From NCBI GenBank assembly GCA_945906815.1, contig CAMDRT010000045.1, positions 1 to 35,330 of the forward strand: DNA of 35,330 nucleotides, written 5' to 3'. This document shows positions 16,390 through 24,314 of this stretch, one piece after another. The notes beneath the pieces were generated by a model that saw nothing but the letters and a program-made list of their open reading frames with translations, was not told where the DNA came from and searched no databases. Position numbers and translations under genes: made by a program. Numbering within the stretch: position 1 is the stretch's first letter; each line of letters opens with the position of its first letter. Origin of the DNA: Bordetella parapertussis. GTDB taxonomy: Bacteria; Pseudomonadota; Gammaproteobacteria; Burkholderiales; SG8-41.

Positions 16390-17547
16390 TCAATCCGCCT
16401 GCTTGCGCAAAAACGCCGGTATATCCAGCGTGTCCACGCCCGACTGTCGCATCGCCTCCACTGTGGCGTCGCGATTGCGGCGGCGCAATACGGCCGGCTG
16501 CTCCAGATCGTCGTAGTTCACATCCAGTGGCTGATTGTCAGTACCGGTTTTTTGTGCCACCACCTGCAGCGGCTTCATTTGGCCGCGGACGGGTTTGCCC
16601 AAACCGGTGGCGACGATAGTGACGCGCAGATTGTCTTCGAGCGTTTCGTCGTACACCGTGCCCACGATCACCGTCGCCGAATCCGCCGCAAACGCCTTGA
16701 TCGTTTCCATCACGTCATACATTTCCTGCAACTGGAAGCTCGCCTTGCTGGCAGAGATATTGATCAGCACGCCGCGCGCATCGGAAATGTTGATGTCTTC
16801 GAGCAGCGGGCACGCCACCGCCTGCTCGGCCGCTGCGCGTGCGCGATCCGGTCCCGCCGCTTTGGCCGAGCCCATCATCGCCATGCCCATTTCTGCCATC
16901 ACAGTACGCACGTCGGCGAAATCCACATTGATCATGCCGGGGCTGCTGATGATTTCCGCGATGCCCGCCACCGCGCCGTGCAGTACATCATTGGCGGCCT
17001 TGAAGGCGTCATCCAGCGTCACCGTGTTGCCGAGCACCTGCGTGAGCTTGTCGTTGGGAATCACAATCAGCGAGTCGACATGCTGCGCCAGCAATTCGAG
17101 GCCTTCGCTAGCGATGCGCTGGCGCTTGCCTTCAAACGCAAACGGTTTGGTGACCACGGCCACGGTCAGCACGCCGAGTTCCTTGGCGATTTCCGCCACC
17201 ACCGGTGCGGCGCCGGTGCCGGTGCCACCGCCCATGCCGGCGGTCAGGAACAGCATGTCGGCACCGCTGATGAGCTCAGCGATGCGCTCACGGTCTTCCA
17301 GTGCGGCCTGGCGTCCCATTTCGGGATTGGCACCCGCGCCCAGGCCCTTGGTCACATTGCTGCCCAATTGCAATTGCACCTTGGCCTGATTGCGCCGCAG
17401 CGCCTGCGCATCGGTGTTGGCGCAGATGAACTCCACGCCCGCCACCCCCTGCGCGATCATGTGATCCACGGCGTTGCCGCCGCAACCACCCACGCCGATT
17501 ACCTTGATCACTGCTTCCTGCGATTGCGCATCGATCAGCTCTATCAT
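16390..17547 (-). CDS. ftsZ: Cell division GTPase FtsZ
   Basis: FtsZ is the tubulin-like GTPase that polymerises into the Z ring. The 385-residue protein has the nucleotide-binding motif GGGTGTG (106-112), the T7-loop region (NVDFADVRTVM), a short variable linker and the conserved C-terminal peptide LDIPAFLRKQAD that binds FtsA, ZipA and ZapD. The ATG at 17547 has GGGGG about six bases upstream. It is 87 bases from ftsA, the largest true gap in the upstream part of this operon, and that gap is itself open in one frame (see 17544-17633). A terminator follows. Confidence 0.98.
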   Translation of the reverse strand: MIELIDAQSQEAVIKVIGVGGCGGNAVDHMIAQGVAGVEFICANTDAQALRRNQAKVQLQLGSNVTKGLGAGANPEMGRQAALEDRERIAELISGADMLFLTAGMGGGTGTGAAPVVAEIAKELGVLTVAVVTKPFAFEGKRQRIASEGLELLAQHVDSLIVIPNDKLTQVLGNTVTLDDAFKAANDVLHGAVAGIAEIISSPGMINVDFADVRTVMAEMGMAMMGSAKAAGPDRARAAAEQAVACPLLEDINISDARGVLINISASKASFQLQEMYDVMETIKAFAADSATVIVGTVYDETLEDNLRVTIVATGLGKPVRGQMKPLQVVAQKTGTDNQPLDVNYDDLEQPAVLRRRNRDATVEAMRQSGVDTLDIPAFLRKQAD

Positions 17548-17633
17548 TTTGTGCCCCCGTTTTGGCGTCGATTGTTAAAATAAAACCATCCAGAAATAAA
17601 TGCTTGTCGCTTGTAAATAGGCTGCAAACTCAC
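17544..17633 (-). CDS. Possible 29-codon micro-ORF bridging ftsA and ftsZ
   Basis: A GTG one base after the ftsA TAA opens a 29-codon frame (MSLQPIYKRQAFISGW and more) that ends in a TGA overlapping the ftsZ ATG (ATGA). It is AT-rich and carries no recognisable motif. The interval is also where an ftsZ promoter or leader would be expected, so the open frame may be accidental. It is listed because six other gaps in the operon are bridged in the same way. Confidence 0.25.
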   Translation of the reverse strand: MSLQPIYKRQAFISGWFYFNNRRQNGGTK

Positions 17634-17634
17634 G

Positions 17635-18873
17635 TTAGAAATTCCCCTTGAACCAGGCCTTCATGCGCTCCAGCAACTGTTGCAGCGCGCCACTTTGCGT
17701 GCGCGCGAATTCCTGCTGCCGGTATTGGCGCATGCCGTCGATCAGCAAACCCATCGCCGTCGAATAGCGCGGATGACGCACCACCTCGGCAAGCCTCCCT
17801 TGGTACGAAGGCTGGCCCACACGCACCGGCATGTGAAAAACCTCTTCGCCCAGTTCCACCATGCCCTGCAGCATGCTGGAGCCGCCGGTGAGCACGATGC
17901 CCGACGACAGCAGGTCTTCATAACCGCTGCGGCGCAGCTCCGCCTGGATCAACGAATACAGTTCCTCGACCCGTGGTTCGATCACCTCGGCTAGCGTCTT
18001 GCGCGATAATTGCTTGGGGCCGCGGTCGCCGACGCCGGGCACTTCAATCATTTCCTGCGGGTCGGCCAACTGTGACAGGGCGCAGCCGTGCTTGATTTTG
18101 ATGTCATCGGCGTCCTTAGTCGGCGTGCGCAGCGCCATGGCGATATCACTGGTGATTTGGTCGCCGGCGATGGGTATCACCGCGGTGTGACGGATCGCGC
18201 CGTGGGTGAACACCGCGATGTCGGTGGTGCCGCCGCCGACGTCGATGAGACACACGCCGAGGTCTTTTTCGTCTTCTGACACCACCGCCATGGCGGAGGC
18301 CAACGGTTGCAGCACCAGATCGCTCACTTCCAACCCGCAGCGCCGCACGCATTTGACAATATTCTGTGCCGCCGACACCGCACCGGTGACGATGTGCACT
18401 TTCACTTCCAGCCGCACGCCGGCCATGCCCAGCGGCTCGCGCACGTCTTCCTGGCCGTCGATGATGAATTCCTGATTAAGGATGTGCAAAATCTGCTGAT
18501 CGTTCGGAATCTGCACCGCTTTGGCGGTTTCGATCACGCGCTCAATATCGATCGGCGCCACCTCTTTATCCTTGATCGCAACCATGCCCTGGGAATTGAA
18601 ACTGCGCACGTGGCTGCCCGCGATGCCGGTATGCACCTGGCTGATCTTGCAATCGGCCATCAGCTCCGCTTCCTCGATCGCACGCTGTATCGCCGACACC
18701 GTGGTTTCAATGTTGACCACCACGCCCTTTTTCAGCCCGCGTGACGGATGCGTGCCCATGCCGATGATGTCAAACCCGCCATCGGGCTTCATCTCGGCCA
18801 CAATCGCCACGATTTTCGAGGTGCCGATATCGAGGCCGACGATGATATTTTTGATTTCGCGCGCTTTGCTCAT
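17635..18873 (-). CDS. ftsA: Cell division protein FtsA
   Basis: FtsA is the actin-like ATPase that tethers FtsZ to the membrane and recruits later division proteins. The 412-residue product has the actin-fold phosphate motifs GLDIGTSK (near 13-20) and LIDVGGGTTDIA (around 205-216), the adenosine motif VLTGGSSMLQG and the C-terminal amphipathic membrane-targeting helix LLERMKAWFKGNF. The ATG at 18873 is four bases after the ftsQ stop; the junction TGATGCGATGA contains a two-codon frame linking the two. Length is normal. Confidence 0.97.
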   Translation of the reverse strand: MSKAREIKNIIVGLDIGTSKIVAIVAEMKPDGGFDIIGMGTHPSRGLKKGVVVNIETTVSAIQRAIEEAELMADCKISQVHTGIAGSHVRSFNSQGMVAIKDKEVAPIDIERVIETAKAVQIPNDQQILHILNQEFIIDGQEDVREPLGMAGVRLEVKVHIVTGAVSAAQNIVKCVRRCGLEVSDLVLQPLASAMAVVSEDEKDLGVCLIDVGGGTTDIAVFTHGAIRHTAVIPIAGDQITSDIAMALRTPTKDADDIKIKHGCALSQLADPQEMIEVPGVGDRGPKQLSRKTLAEVIEPRVEELYSLIQAELRRSGYEDLLSSGIVLTGGSSMLQGMVELGEEVFHMPVRVGQPSYQGRLAEVVRHPRYSTAMGLLIDGMRQYRQQEFARTQSGALQQLLERMKAWFKGNF

Positions 18874-18877
18874 CGCA

Positions 18878-19636
18878 TCAGGCTTTCGGTTTCGCCATAG
18901 CCGGCACTTTGGGCTGGGGCGCTGGAGGTTTCACCGCCGCCAGCTCCGGCACACGCACCGCGAAACCATTGCTGTAACGCAAATCCACGTAATCCACGCG
19001 CCGCCCCAGCGCGGCGATGGTTTGCGGGTACGCCGAGATAAAACGTGTGAGCCGCGCCGCAACCTGTTCGCGCCCCACCGCCAGGGTCATGCCGTTGTCC
19101 AGCCGCAGCTGCCAAGCGCGGCGCGGCGACAACCGCACTTCGACCGGCTCGCGCCCGATGGTGGCCAGTTCACGGCGAAACATTGCATAACGCGCCATGA
19201 TTTCACCGGCTGCACCCTGCGGTCCCGTGAACACCGGCAACGTCGCGTCGGAGGCTGCGGTAAACACTTCGCCATGGGTATTGACCAGCGCATCCGCGCC
19301 CCAGCGTGCCAGTGCTTTGTGCTCCTCGATTGACACCTCAATACGATCCGGCCATTGCCGCCGCACGTCCGCTTTGCGCACCCAGGGCAGTTTCTCGAAC
19401 GAGGCGCGCAGCCGCACAATATCGAGTGTAAAAAACGTGCCGTAAAAATCGCGCCGCGTGATCGCTTCCACCTGTTCCAGCGTGACCTGTCCCGGCGCCC
19501 CCGTCACGTGCAACTCATGCATCGCGAACCACGGCTGATGGATGGCAAAGCGCCCCGCCCAATACAGCACGAGCAACGCCGCAGCCGCGAACAACAAGTC
19601 CGAAACGCGATTGAGCGCGGAAGGGTTATCCCACAT
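18878..19636 (-). CDS. ftsQ: Cell division protein FtsQ
   Basis: FtsQ is a bitopic inner-membrane protein that joins FtsL/FtsB to the divisome. The 252-residue chain has a short cytoplasmic tail, one membrane helix (about 12-28), a POTRA domain (about 35-105, with LHVTGAPGQVTLEQVEAI and LPWVRKADVRRQWPDRIEVS) and the FtsQ/DivIB beta domain ending in YVDLRYSNGFAVRVP. A proline/lysine-rich tail follows. I chose the ATG at 19636, which overlaps the ddl end by 11 bases; the open frame extends 14 codons further without a better start. Confidence 0.93.
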   Translation of the reverse strand: MWDNPSALNRVSDLLFAAAALLVLYWAGRFAIHQPWFAMHELHVTGAPGQVTLEQVEAITRRDFYGTFFTLDIVRLRASFEKLPWVRKADVRRQWPDRIEVSIEEHKALARWGADALVNTHGEVFTAASDATLPVFTGPQGAAGEIMARYAMFRRELATIGREPVEVRLSPRRAWQLRLDNGMTLAVGREQVAARLTRFISAYPQTIAALGRRVDYVDLRYSNGFAVRVPELAAVKPPAPQPKVPAMAKPKA

Positions 19637-20537
19637 GCGCCGACTCCAGAATGCGCAGCACCAGATCGTCAAAAGCAATGCCGCTCGCGCGCGCCGCCAT
19701 CGGCACCAGACTGTGATCGGTCATGCCCGGTATGGTGTTCACTTCGAGAAACCACGGGTGGTTGTCGGCGTCCAGTATCAAATCCAATCGCCCCCAGCCC
19801 TCACCACCGATGACGCGAAACGCCGCCAGCGCCTGCGCCTGAATCTGCGCCTCCAGCGCGGCGGGCAGACCGCTGGGGCAATGGTATTTCGTCGCGTCGC
19901 CAAAATACTTATTGTGATAATCGTAATTGCCTTGTGGCGCTTCGATGCGCACCAACGGCAACGCCTGGTCATTCAGAATGGCCGCCGTCAACTCGCGCCC
20001 GCTGATGAACTGTTCGGCGATCACACTGCGGTCGTGACGCGCGGCGAGCGCGTACGCCGCATCGAATTTTTCAATCGATTCGACTTTGCTGATGCCGATG
20101 CTGGAACCTTCGTGCGCCGGCTTTACCATCAGCGGCAGATTGAGCCGCGCGGCCACATCCACCGCCTGCGATTGCGCCGTCAGCAACGCATAGGCTGGCG
20201 TGGGAATACCCGACGCCAGCCACGCCAGCTTGGTACGCCACTTGTCCATCGCCAGCGCACTCGCCATCACCCCGCTGCCGGTATAGGGGATGCCCAGCAC
20301 TTCGAGCGCGCCCTGCACCGTGCCATCTTCACCAAAACGCCCGTGCAGGGCGATGAACACCCGCGTAAAGCGCTGCGCGGCCAACTGCTCGAAGCCCTGA
20401 TCACGGGGATCAAACGCGTGCGCATCGACGCCTTTGCGCTGTAGGGCCGCCAGCACCATGCTGCCGCTTTTAAGCGAGATTTCGCGCTCGGCGGAACGGC
20501 CGCCCATCAGTACCGCCACCTTTCCAAAAGTACTCAA
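19626..20537 (-). CDS. ddl: D-alanine--D-alanine ligase
   Basis: Ddl joins two D-alanines with ATP to make the dipeptide added by MurF. The 303-residue DdlB-type protein shows VAVLMGGRSAEREISL at the start, the ATP-grasp segments VKPAHEGSSIGISKV and EVNTIPGMTDHS, and normal length. The start is a TTG: GGGGAG lies five bases upstream and the TTG overlaps the murB stop as TTGA. An internal GTG six codons later (KVAVLMGG) is possible but less well placed. Confidence 0.95.
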   Translation of the reverse strand: MSTFGKVAVLMGGRSAEREISLKSGSMVLAALQRKGVDAHAFDPRDQGFEQLAAQRFTRVFIALHGRFGEDGTVQGALEVLGIPYTGSGVMASALAMDKWRTKLAWLASGIPTPAYALLTAQSQAVDVAARLNLPLMVKPAHEGSSIGISKVESIEKFDAAYALAARHDRSVIAEQFISGRELTAAILNDQALPLVRIEAPQGNYDYHNKYFGDATKYHCPSGLPAALEAQIQAQALAAFRVIGGEGWGRLDLILDADNHPWFLEVNTIPGMTDHSLVPMAARASGIAFDDLVLRILESAHVG

Positions 20538-21451
20538 ACGTGCTCCCCGATGATGCGCACTTCGCGCTCCAACTCGACGCCAAATTTCTCGCGCACCGCG
20601 CTTTGCGCAAGATCGATCAAGGCTTCTATGTCTGCCGCACTTGCGCCGCCGCTATTGACGATGAAATTGGCGTGCTTGCGCGAGATTTCCGCGCCGCCGA
20701 TGCGCCTGCCCTTCAAGCCGCAGGCCTCCATCAGACGCGCCGCGTAGTCAGCCGGCGGGTTGCGAAACACGGAACCCGCGTTAGGCTGTTGCAGCGGCTG
20801 ACTGGCTATGCGTTTTGACAATAACATCTTGATTTTATTGCGAGATTTTTCACTGTTCCCGAGCGGCACACGCAGCGTGGCGGACACAAACCACTCTTCT
20901 GCCGGGCCTTGCACGCTGCGATACGCGATCTGAAATGCATCACGCCCGCGCTGATGCAACTGCCCCGCGCGGTCAATGGTGGTCACACTCGAAATCAGTT
21001 GCCATGTCTCGCCGCCAAAACATCCCGCGTTCATCGCCAATGCGCCGCCGATGGTACCGGGGATGCCGGCGAGAAATTCCGCCCCTTCCGCACCATGCAG
21101 CGCGGCGAAACGTGCGACCTTGGGGGACGATACGCCGGCCCCAGCGTGAATTTCGATGTCGCGTTCTCCCTTGCTCACCCGTGCGATTTGCCGTAACGCC
21201 CAGTGCGTAAACACGAGCGTAGCTCGCACACCACCATCGCGAACCAAGAGGTTACTGCCAAGTCCGACAAAGTACAAGCCCTCGGTACTCGGCACACTAC
21301 GCAAAAAGACCGCAAGATCATCCCCATCGACCGGCGCGTAAGTGCGCGCAGCGGCACCGCCCGCCCGCCAACTGACGTGCCGGGCCATAGGCTCGTTCAA
21401 CCGCAGGTCACCGCGCAGATTTTGCAAATTCAGTGTTTCCGCCATGTTCAT
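20534..21451 (-). CDS. murB: UDP-N-acetylenolpyruvoylglucosamine reductase MurB
   Basis: MurB is the FAD/NADPH enzyme that reduces UDP-GlcNAc-enolpyruvate to UDP-MurNAc. The 305 residues include the FAD-binding segments GLGSNLLVRDGG and LAGIPGTIGGALAMNAG, the catalytic serine region NAGSVFRNP (S227) and a late glutamate in the tail (LEREVRIIGEHV). The compact form without the extra E. coli-type insertion suggests a type II-like enzyme. The ATG at 21451 overlaps the murC stop (ATGA); a second in-frame ATG lies two codons later. Confidence 0.95.
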   Translation of the reverse strand: MNMAETLNLQNLRGDLRLNEPMARHVSWRAGGAAARTYAPVDGDDLAVFLRSVPSTEGLYFVGLGSNLLVRDGGVRATLVFTHWALRQIARVSKGERDIEIHAGAGVSSPKVARFAALHGAEGAEFLAGIPGTIGGALAMNAGCFGGETWQLISSVTTIDRAGQLHQRGRDAFQIAYRSVQGPAEEWFVSATLRVPLGNSEKSRNKIKMLLSKRIASQPLQQPNAGSVFRNPPADYAARLMEACGLKGRRIGGAEISRKHANFIVNSGGASAADIEALIDLAQSAVREKFGVELEREVRIIGEHV

Positions 21452-22836
21452 GGGTTTGGATTTACCAACAAACCCGCCACACCGCCAATCGACCCCGCGC
21501 CCATGATCAGCACCACGTCACCATCGCGTGCTGCATCGCGTATGGCTTGCGGCATCACTGAAACGCCATCGACAAAAATCGGTTCGACCTTGCCCTGCAG
21601 GCGTACTGCGCGCGCCAGGGCGCGTCCGTCAGCGGCAACGATGGGCGCCTCGCCAGCGGCATACACTTCGCTTAATACCAGCGCATCCACCGTGCACAGC
21701 ACCTTGACGAAATCCTCGAAGCAGTCGCGGGTACGGGTGTAGCGATGCGGCTGAAAGGCGAGCAGCAGGCGCCGGCCCGCAAACGCACCGCGTGCCGCGG
21801 CCAGCGTGGCGGCCATTTCCACCGGATGGTGGCCGTAGTCGTCGATCACCGTACAGCGTCCGCCGCCCGCCAACACCACATCGTCGTAACGCTGGAAGCG
21901 CCGGCCCACGCCTTTAAACTCCGCCAGCGCTTTGACGATTTGGGCGCCGGGCACGCCCACTTCCGTGGCTACCGCAATCGCCGCCAGCGCATTGAGCACG
22001 TTGTGCATGCCCGGCAGATTGAGTTCAATGGCCAAATCGGGAACACCGTCGCACACCGCGCGAAAGCGCATCTGACCGCCATTGTGAGTGACATCCAGCG
22101 CGCGCAAGTGCGCTTCGGGCGCGAAACCATAGGTCGTCACTGGCTTGGTGATCTGCGGCAAAATGGCGCGTGCGTTGGCGTCGTCCTGGCACAGCACGAC
22201 CCTGCCGTAAAACGGCAGGTGCTGAGTGAAATCGACGAACGCCTGCTTCAGTTTATCGAGCGAGTGGCCATAGGTTTCCATGTGATCGGCGTCGATATTG
22301 GTGATCACCGACAGCACCGGCTGCAAATGCAGAAACGACGCATCCGATTCATCGGCTTCGACCACGATGAATTCGCCCCCGCCCAGGCGCGCGTGCGTGC
22401 CCGCGCTGTTCAAACGCCCGCCAATCACAAACGTGGGATCAAGACCGCCTTCGGCCAGCACGCTTGCCACCAGACTGGTGGTGGTGGTCTTGCCGTGCGT
22501 GCCGGCGATCGCTATACCTTGCTTCAGGCGCATCAACTCCGCTAGCATCAGAGCGCGCGGCACCACCGGAATAAACCGCTCGCGCGCCGCCATCACTTCC
22601 GGGTTATCCGCCTTGACCGCCGTGGACACCACCACCACATCGGCGTGCGCGATGTTTTGCGCGGTGTGGCCCTCGAACACCGCGGCACCCAGTTGCGCCA
22701 GCCGCCGGGTTGCGGCATTCGACGCCAGATCGGATCCGCTGATGTCGTAATTCAGGTTCAGCAGCACTTCGGCAATGCCGCTCATGCCGGAGCCGCCGAT
22801 GCCCACGAAATGCACGCGTTTAATTTTGTGCTTCAT
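21448..22836 (-). CDS. murC: UDP-N-acetylmuramate--L-alanine ligase MurC
   Basis: MurC adds L-alanine to UDP-MurNAc, starting the stem peptide. The 462-residue Mur ligase begins HFVGIGGSGMSGIAEVLL, has the ATP loop AGTHGKTTT (111-119), VVEADESDASFLHL and DDYGHHPVE. The first 35 bases of the gene are also present as an exact direct copy at 22951-22985, right where the ancestral murC start would overlap the murG stop. This ATG instead overlaps the stop of a 50-codon insert ORF. Upstream on the insert, GGGAAAG may serve as ribosome site. Confidence 0.96.
   Translation of the reverse strand: MKHKIKRVHFVGIGGSGMSGIAEVLLNLNYDISGSDLASNAATRRLAQLGAAVFEGHTAQNIAHADVVVVSTAVKADNPEVMAARERFIPVVPRALMLAELMRLKQGIAIAGTHGKTTTTSLVASVLAEGGLDPTFVIGGRLNSAGTHARLGGGEFIVVEADESDASFLHLQPVLSVITNIDADHMETYGHSLDKLKQAFVDFTQHLPFYGRVVLCQDDANARAILPQITKPVTTYGFAPEAHLRALDVTHNGGQMRFRAVCDGVPDLAIELNLPGMHNVLNALAAIAVATEVGVPGAQIVKALAEFKGVGRRFQRYDDVVLAGGGRCTVIDDYGHHPVEMAATLAAARGAFAGRRLLLAFQPHRYTRTRDCFEDFVKVLCTVDALVLSEVYAAGEAPIVAADGRALARAVRLQGKVEPIFVDGVSVMPQAIRDAARDGDVVLIMGAGSIGGVAGLLVNPNP
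22802..22836. repeat. Direct repeat copy A: start of murC
   Basis: These 35 bases (cccacgaaatgcacgcgttt and onward to the murC ATG) recur identically at 22951-22985, 149 bases away. Similarity continues with a few mismatches for about 13 more bases upstream of the start (gene sense GGGAAAGCACAA versus GGGAAGGAACAG). Confidence 0.95.
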
Positions 22837-22985
22837 TTGTGCTTTCCCGGCATCGCGGTATCGGCGGCCGGCGCAACTCGCGGACGTTCACATCCCGTCG
22901 CATACACCCGCGACGGGTCCCTGCTCACTGCTCGCAGCGCCCCGCCTCCTCCCACGAAATGCACGCGTTTAATTTTGTGCTTCAT
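22833..22985 (-). CDS. 50-codon insert micro-ORF between murG and murC
   Basis: The frame starts with the copied murC beginning (MKHKIKRVHFVG), continues with unrelated residues (GGGALRAVSRDPSRVYATGC and more) and ends PGKHK-stop. Its ATG overlaps the murG stop and its TGA overlaps the true murC ATG, both as ATGA. The middle of the insert carries a perfect 8-bp hairpin (cccgtcgc 22894-22901 with gcgacggg 22910-22917). I see no domain. It is best read as an insertion that kept murG-murC translational coupling; a peptide function is not supported. Confidence 0.45.
   Translation of the reverse strand: MKHKIKRVHFVGGGGALRAVSRDPSRVYATGCERPRVAPAADTAMPGKHK
22951..22985. repeat. Direct repeat copy B: duplicated murC start at the murG stop
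   Basis: This is the second exact copy of the murC 5' end. Its ATG (22985-22983) overlaps the murG TGA (22984-22982) as ATGA, the arrangement expected of the undisturbed murG-murC junction. The copied frame leaves the MurC sequence after HFVG. Confidence 0.95.
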
Positions 22986-24061
22986 CTGTTCCTTCCCGCC
23001 AGCGCCACACAAATATCACCGACGGTGCGCGTCGCCTCGGGCTTGGCCGCGGTGCGCGCCGCGCGCGCCATTTCCAGCAACCTGTCGCGCGCGAAACTTT
23101 GCAAAAGTTGCGCCAGTTTTTCGGGCGTGCACTCCGCTTGTGGCATCAATATCGCCGCGCCGCGATCCGCCAGATAGCGCGCATTGGCCGTTTGATGATC
23201 GTCCACAGCCCACGGCAGCGGCACCAGTATCGAGGCCACACCGACCGCCGCGATCTCAGTCACGGTGGACGCCCCCGCGCGGCAAATCACCAAATCGGCC
23301 GCCGCGTAACGCGCCGCCATATCCTCGATGAAAGGTAGCACTTCGGCATCCACGCCCGCCGCCGCGTACGCCGCGCGCAACGCCGCCAGGTGCGCCGCGC
23401 CCGATTGATGCGTCACCTGCGGACGCTGTGCTGCGGGCAGCAATGCCAGCGCCCTGGGCAGCGTATCGTTCAACACCGCCGCGCCCTGGCTGCCGCCGAC
23501 CACCATCAGGTTGAGCCTCGCACCGCGCGCTGCGTAACGTACCGCGGGCGCCTCTACAGCGCTGATGTCCGCCCGCGTAGGATTGCCCACCCACAGTGCC
23601 GACGGTTGGTTTTTAAACGCATGGGGGAATGTCATCAACACGCGGTCGGCGAGCCGCGCCAGCACGCGATTGCTCAGTCCGGCCACCGCATTCTGTTCAT
23701 GAATCACCAGTGGACGTTGCAACAGCGAGGCCATCAGCCCGCCCGGAAACGCCACATAGCCACCCATGCCCAGCACCACGTGGGGCCGATGCGTGAAGAT
23801 TGCGTAAGCGCTTTGCCAGCACGCGATCAGCAAATTAAACGGCAGCATCAGCGCGCGCAGCAGTCCTTTGCCGCGCAAGCCGGAGAAACGTATCCACGCC
23901 ATCGCGTAACCCAGCGGCTGCACGATGCGCGCCTCCATGCCCGCGCGCGAACCCAGCCACACAATCTGCCAGCCTTGTGCGCGCAAGTATTCAGCCACGG
24001 ATAGCGCCGGGTAAATATGGCCGCCGGTGCCGCCCGCCATGATCATCAAGGTGCGGCTCAT
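22982..24061 (-). CDS. murG: UDP-GlcNAc: lipid I N-acetylglucosaminyltransferase MurG
   Basis: MurG transfers GlcNAc to lipid I on the inner face of the membrane, making lipid II. The 359-residue GT28 protein has the N-terminal glycine loop MAGGTGGHIYPAL, GMGGYVAFPGGL, IHEQNAVAGLSNR, the second loop VVGGSQGAAVLND and the nucleotide-binding CRAGASTVTEIAAVG. The ATG at 24061 overlaps an upstream TGA (ATGA), but that TGA belongs to a copied ftsW end rather than to ftsW itself, which stops 250 bases further up. Confidence 0.96.
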   Translation of the reverse strand: MSRTLMIMAGGTGGHIYPALSVAEYLRAQGWQIVWLGSRAGMEARIVQPLGYAMAWIRFSGLRGKGLLRALMLPFNLLIACWQSAYAIFTHRPHVVLGMGGYVAFPGGLMASLLQRPLVIHEQNAVAGLSNRVLARLADRVLMTFPHAFKNQPSALWVGNPTRADISAVEAPAVRYAARGARLNLMVVGGSQGAAVLNDTLPRALALLPAAQRPQVTHQSGAAHLAALRAAYAAAGVDAEVLPFIEDMAARYAAADLVICRAGASTVTEIAAVGVASILVPLPWAVDDHQTANARYLADRGAAILMPQAECTPEKLAQLLQSFARDRLLEMARAARTAAKPEATRTVGDICVALAGRNR

Positions 24062-24186
24062 ACCTTGAACCCTCGCGCGAACAGGAGTTTTAGCTCCGGC
24101 ATAACGTTCGCTGCGCGAACATTAGCCTGCACTGAAATCGACAGCCTCGTCATCTGCGCGCGCCGCTGGATGCCCATCCGCGTCAT
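24058..24186 (-). CDS. 42-codon insert micro-ORF next to murG, ends in a copied FtsW tail
   Basis: The frame begins MTRMGIQRRAQMTRL, passes through a hairpin repeat (24087-24139) and ends LLFARGFKV-stop. The last seven codons (A R G F K V stop) are base-for-base those of ftsW. The ATG overlaps the previous micro-ORF's stop and the TGA overlaps the murG ATG, both as ATGA. It is not similar to any family I know. The likely role is to preserve coupling from ftsW to murG. Confidence 0.4.
   Translation of the reverse strand: MTRMGIQRRAQMTRLSISVQANVRAANVMPELKLLFARGFKV
24087..24139. repeat. Hairpin repeat element, copy 1 (ftsW/murG)
   Basis: A 53-bp member of a family with copies at 24213-24265 and 26990-27041. 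Its plus-strand core is cgttcgc-tgc-gcgaaca, a stem with a 3-base loop, flanked by gttttagct on the left and tagcctgcactgaaatc on the right. By hand alignment it matches copy 2 at 37 of 53 positions without gaps and copy 3 at 39 of 53 with one gap. Confidence 0.8.
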
Positions 24187-24314
24187 ACTTTGAACCCCCG
24201 CGCCAGCTGTCGATTTTGGCTACGACATAACTTTTGCTGCGCAAAAGTGAGTCTCCGCCGAAACAGGCAGCCATCACGTTGCCCCACCACCAATAGGCAA
24301 TCTGCGACCCTCAT
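24183..24314 (-). CDS. 43-codon insert micro-ORF next to ftsW, ends in a copied FtsW tail
   Basis: The frame begins MRVADCLLVVGQRDGC, passes through a hairpin repeat (24213-24265) and ends NRQLARGFKV-stop, the same ten residues as FtsW. Compared with ftsW, the last twelve codons differ mostly at silent positions (AAC/AAT, AGG/CGA, CTC/CTG, CGA/CGG, AAG/AAA) with one replacement (E to Q). Its ATG overlaps the ftsW stop and its TGA overlaps the next micro-ORF's ATG, both as ATGA. Confidence 0.45.
   Translation of the reverse strand: MRVADCLLVVGQRDGCLFRRRLTFAQQKLCRSQNRQLARGFKV
24213..24265. repeat. Hairpin repeat element, copy 2 (ftsW/murG)
   Basis: The core is acttttgc-tgc-gcaaaagt, a perfect 8-bp stem. 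Relative to copy 1, two base pairs have changed on both sides (g-c to t-a twice), so the stem is kept while the sequence drifts. This suggests that the structure matters, in DNA or RNA. Confidence 0.8.

Noticed and set aside
17548..17634. A sigma-70 promoter for ftsZ
   Set aside because: Only partial hexamers with poor spacing (TTTACA, TATTTT) are visible; not enough for a call.
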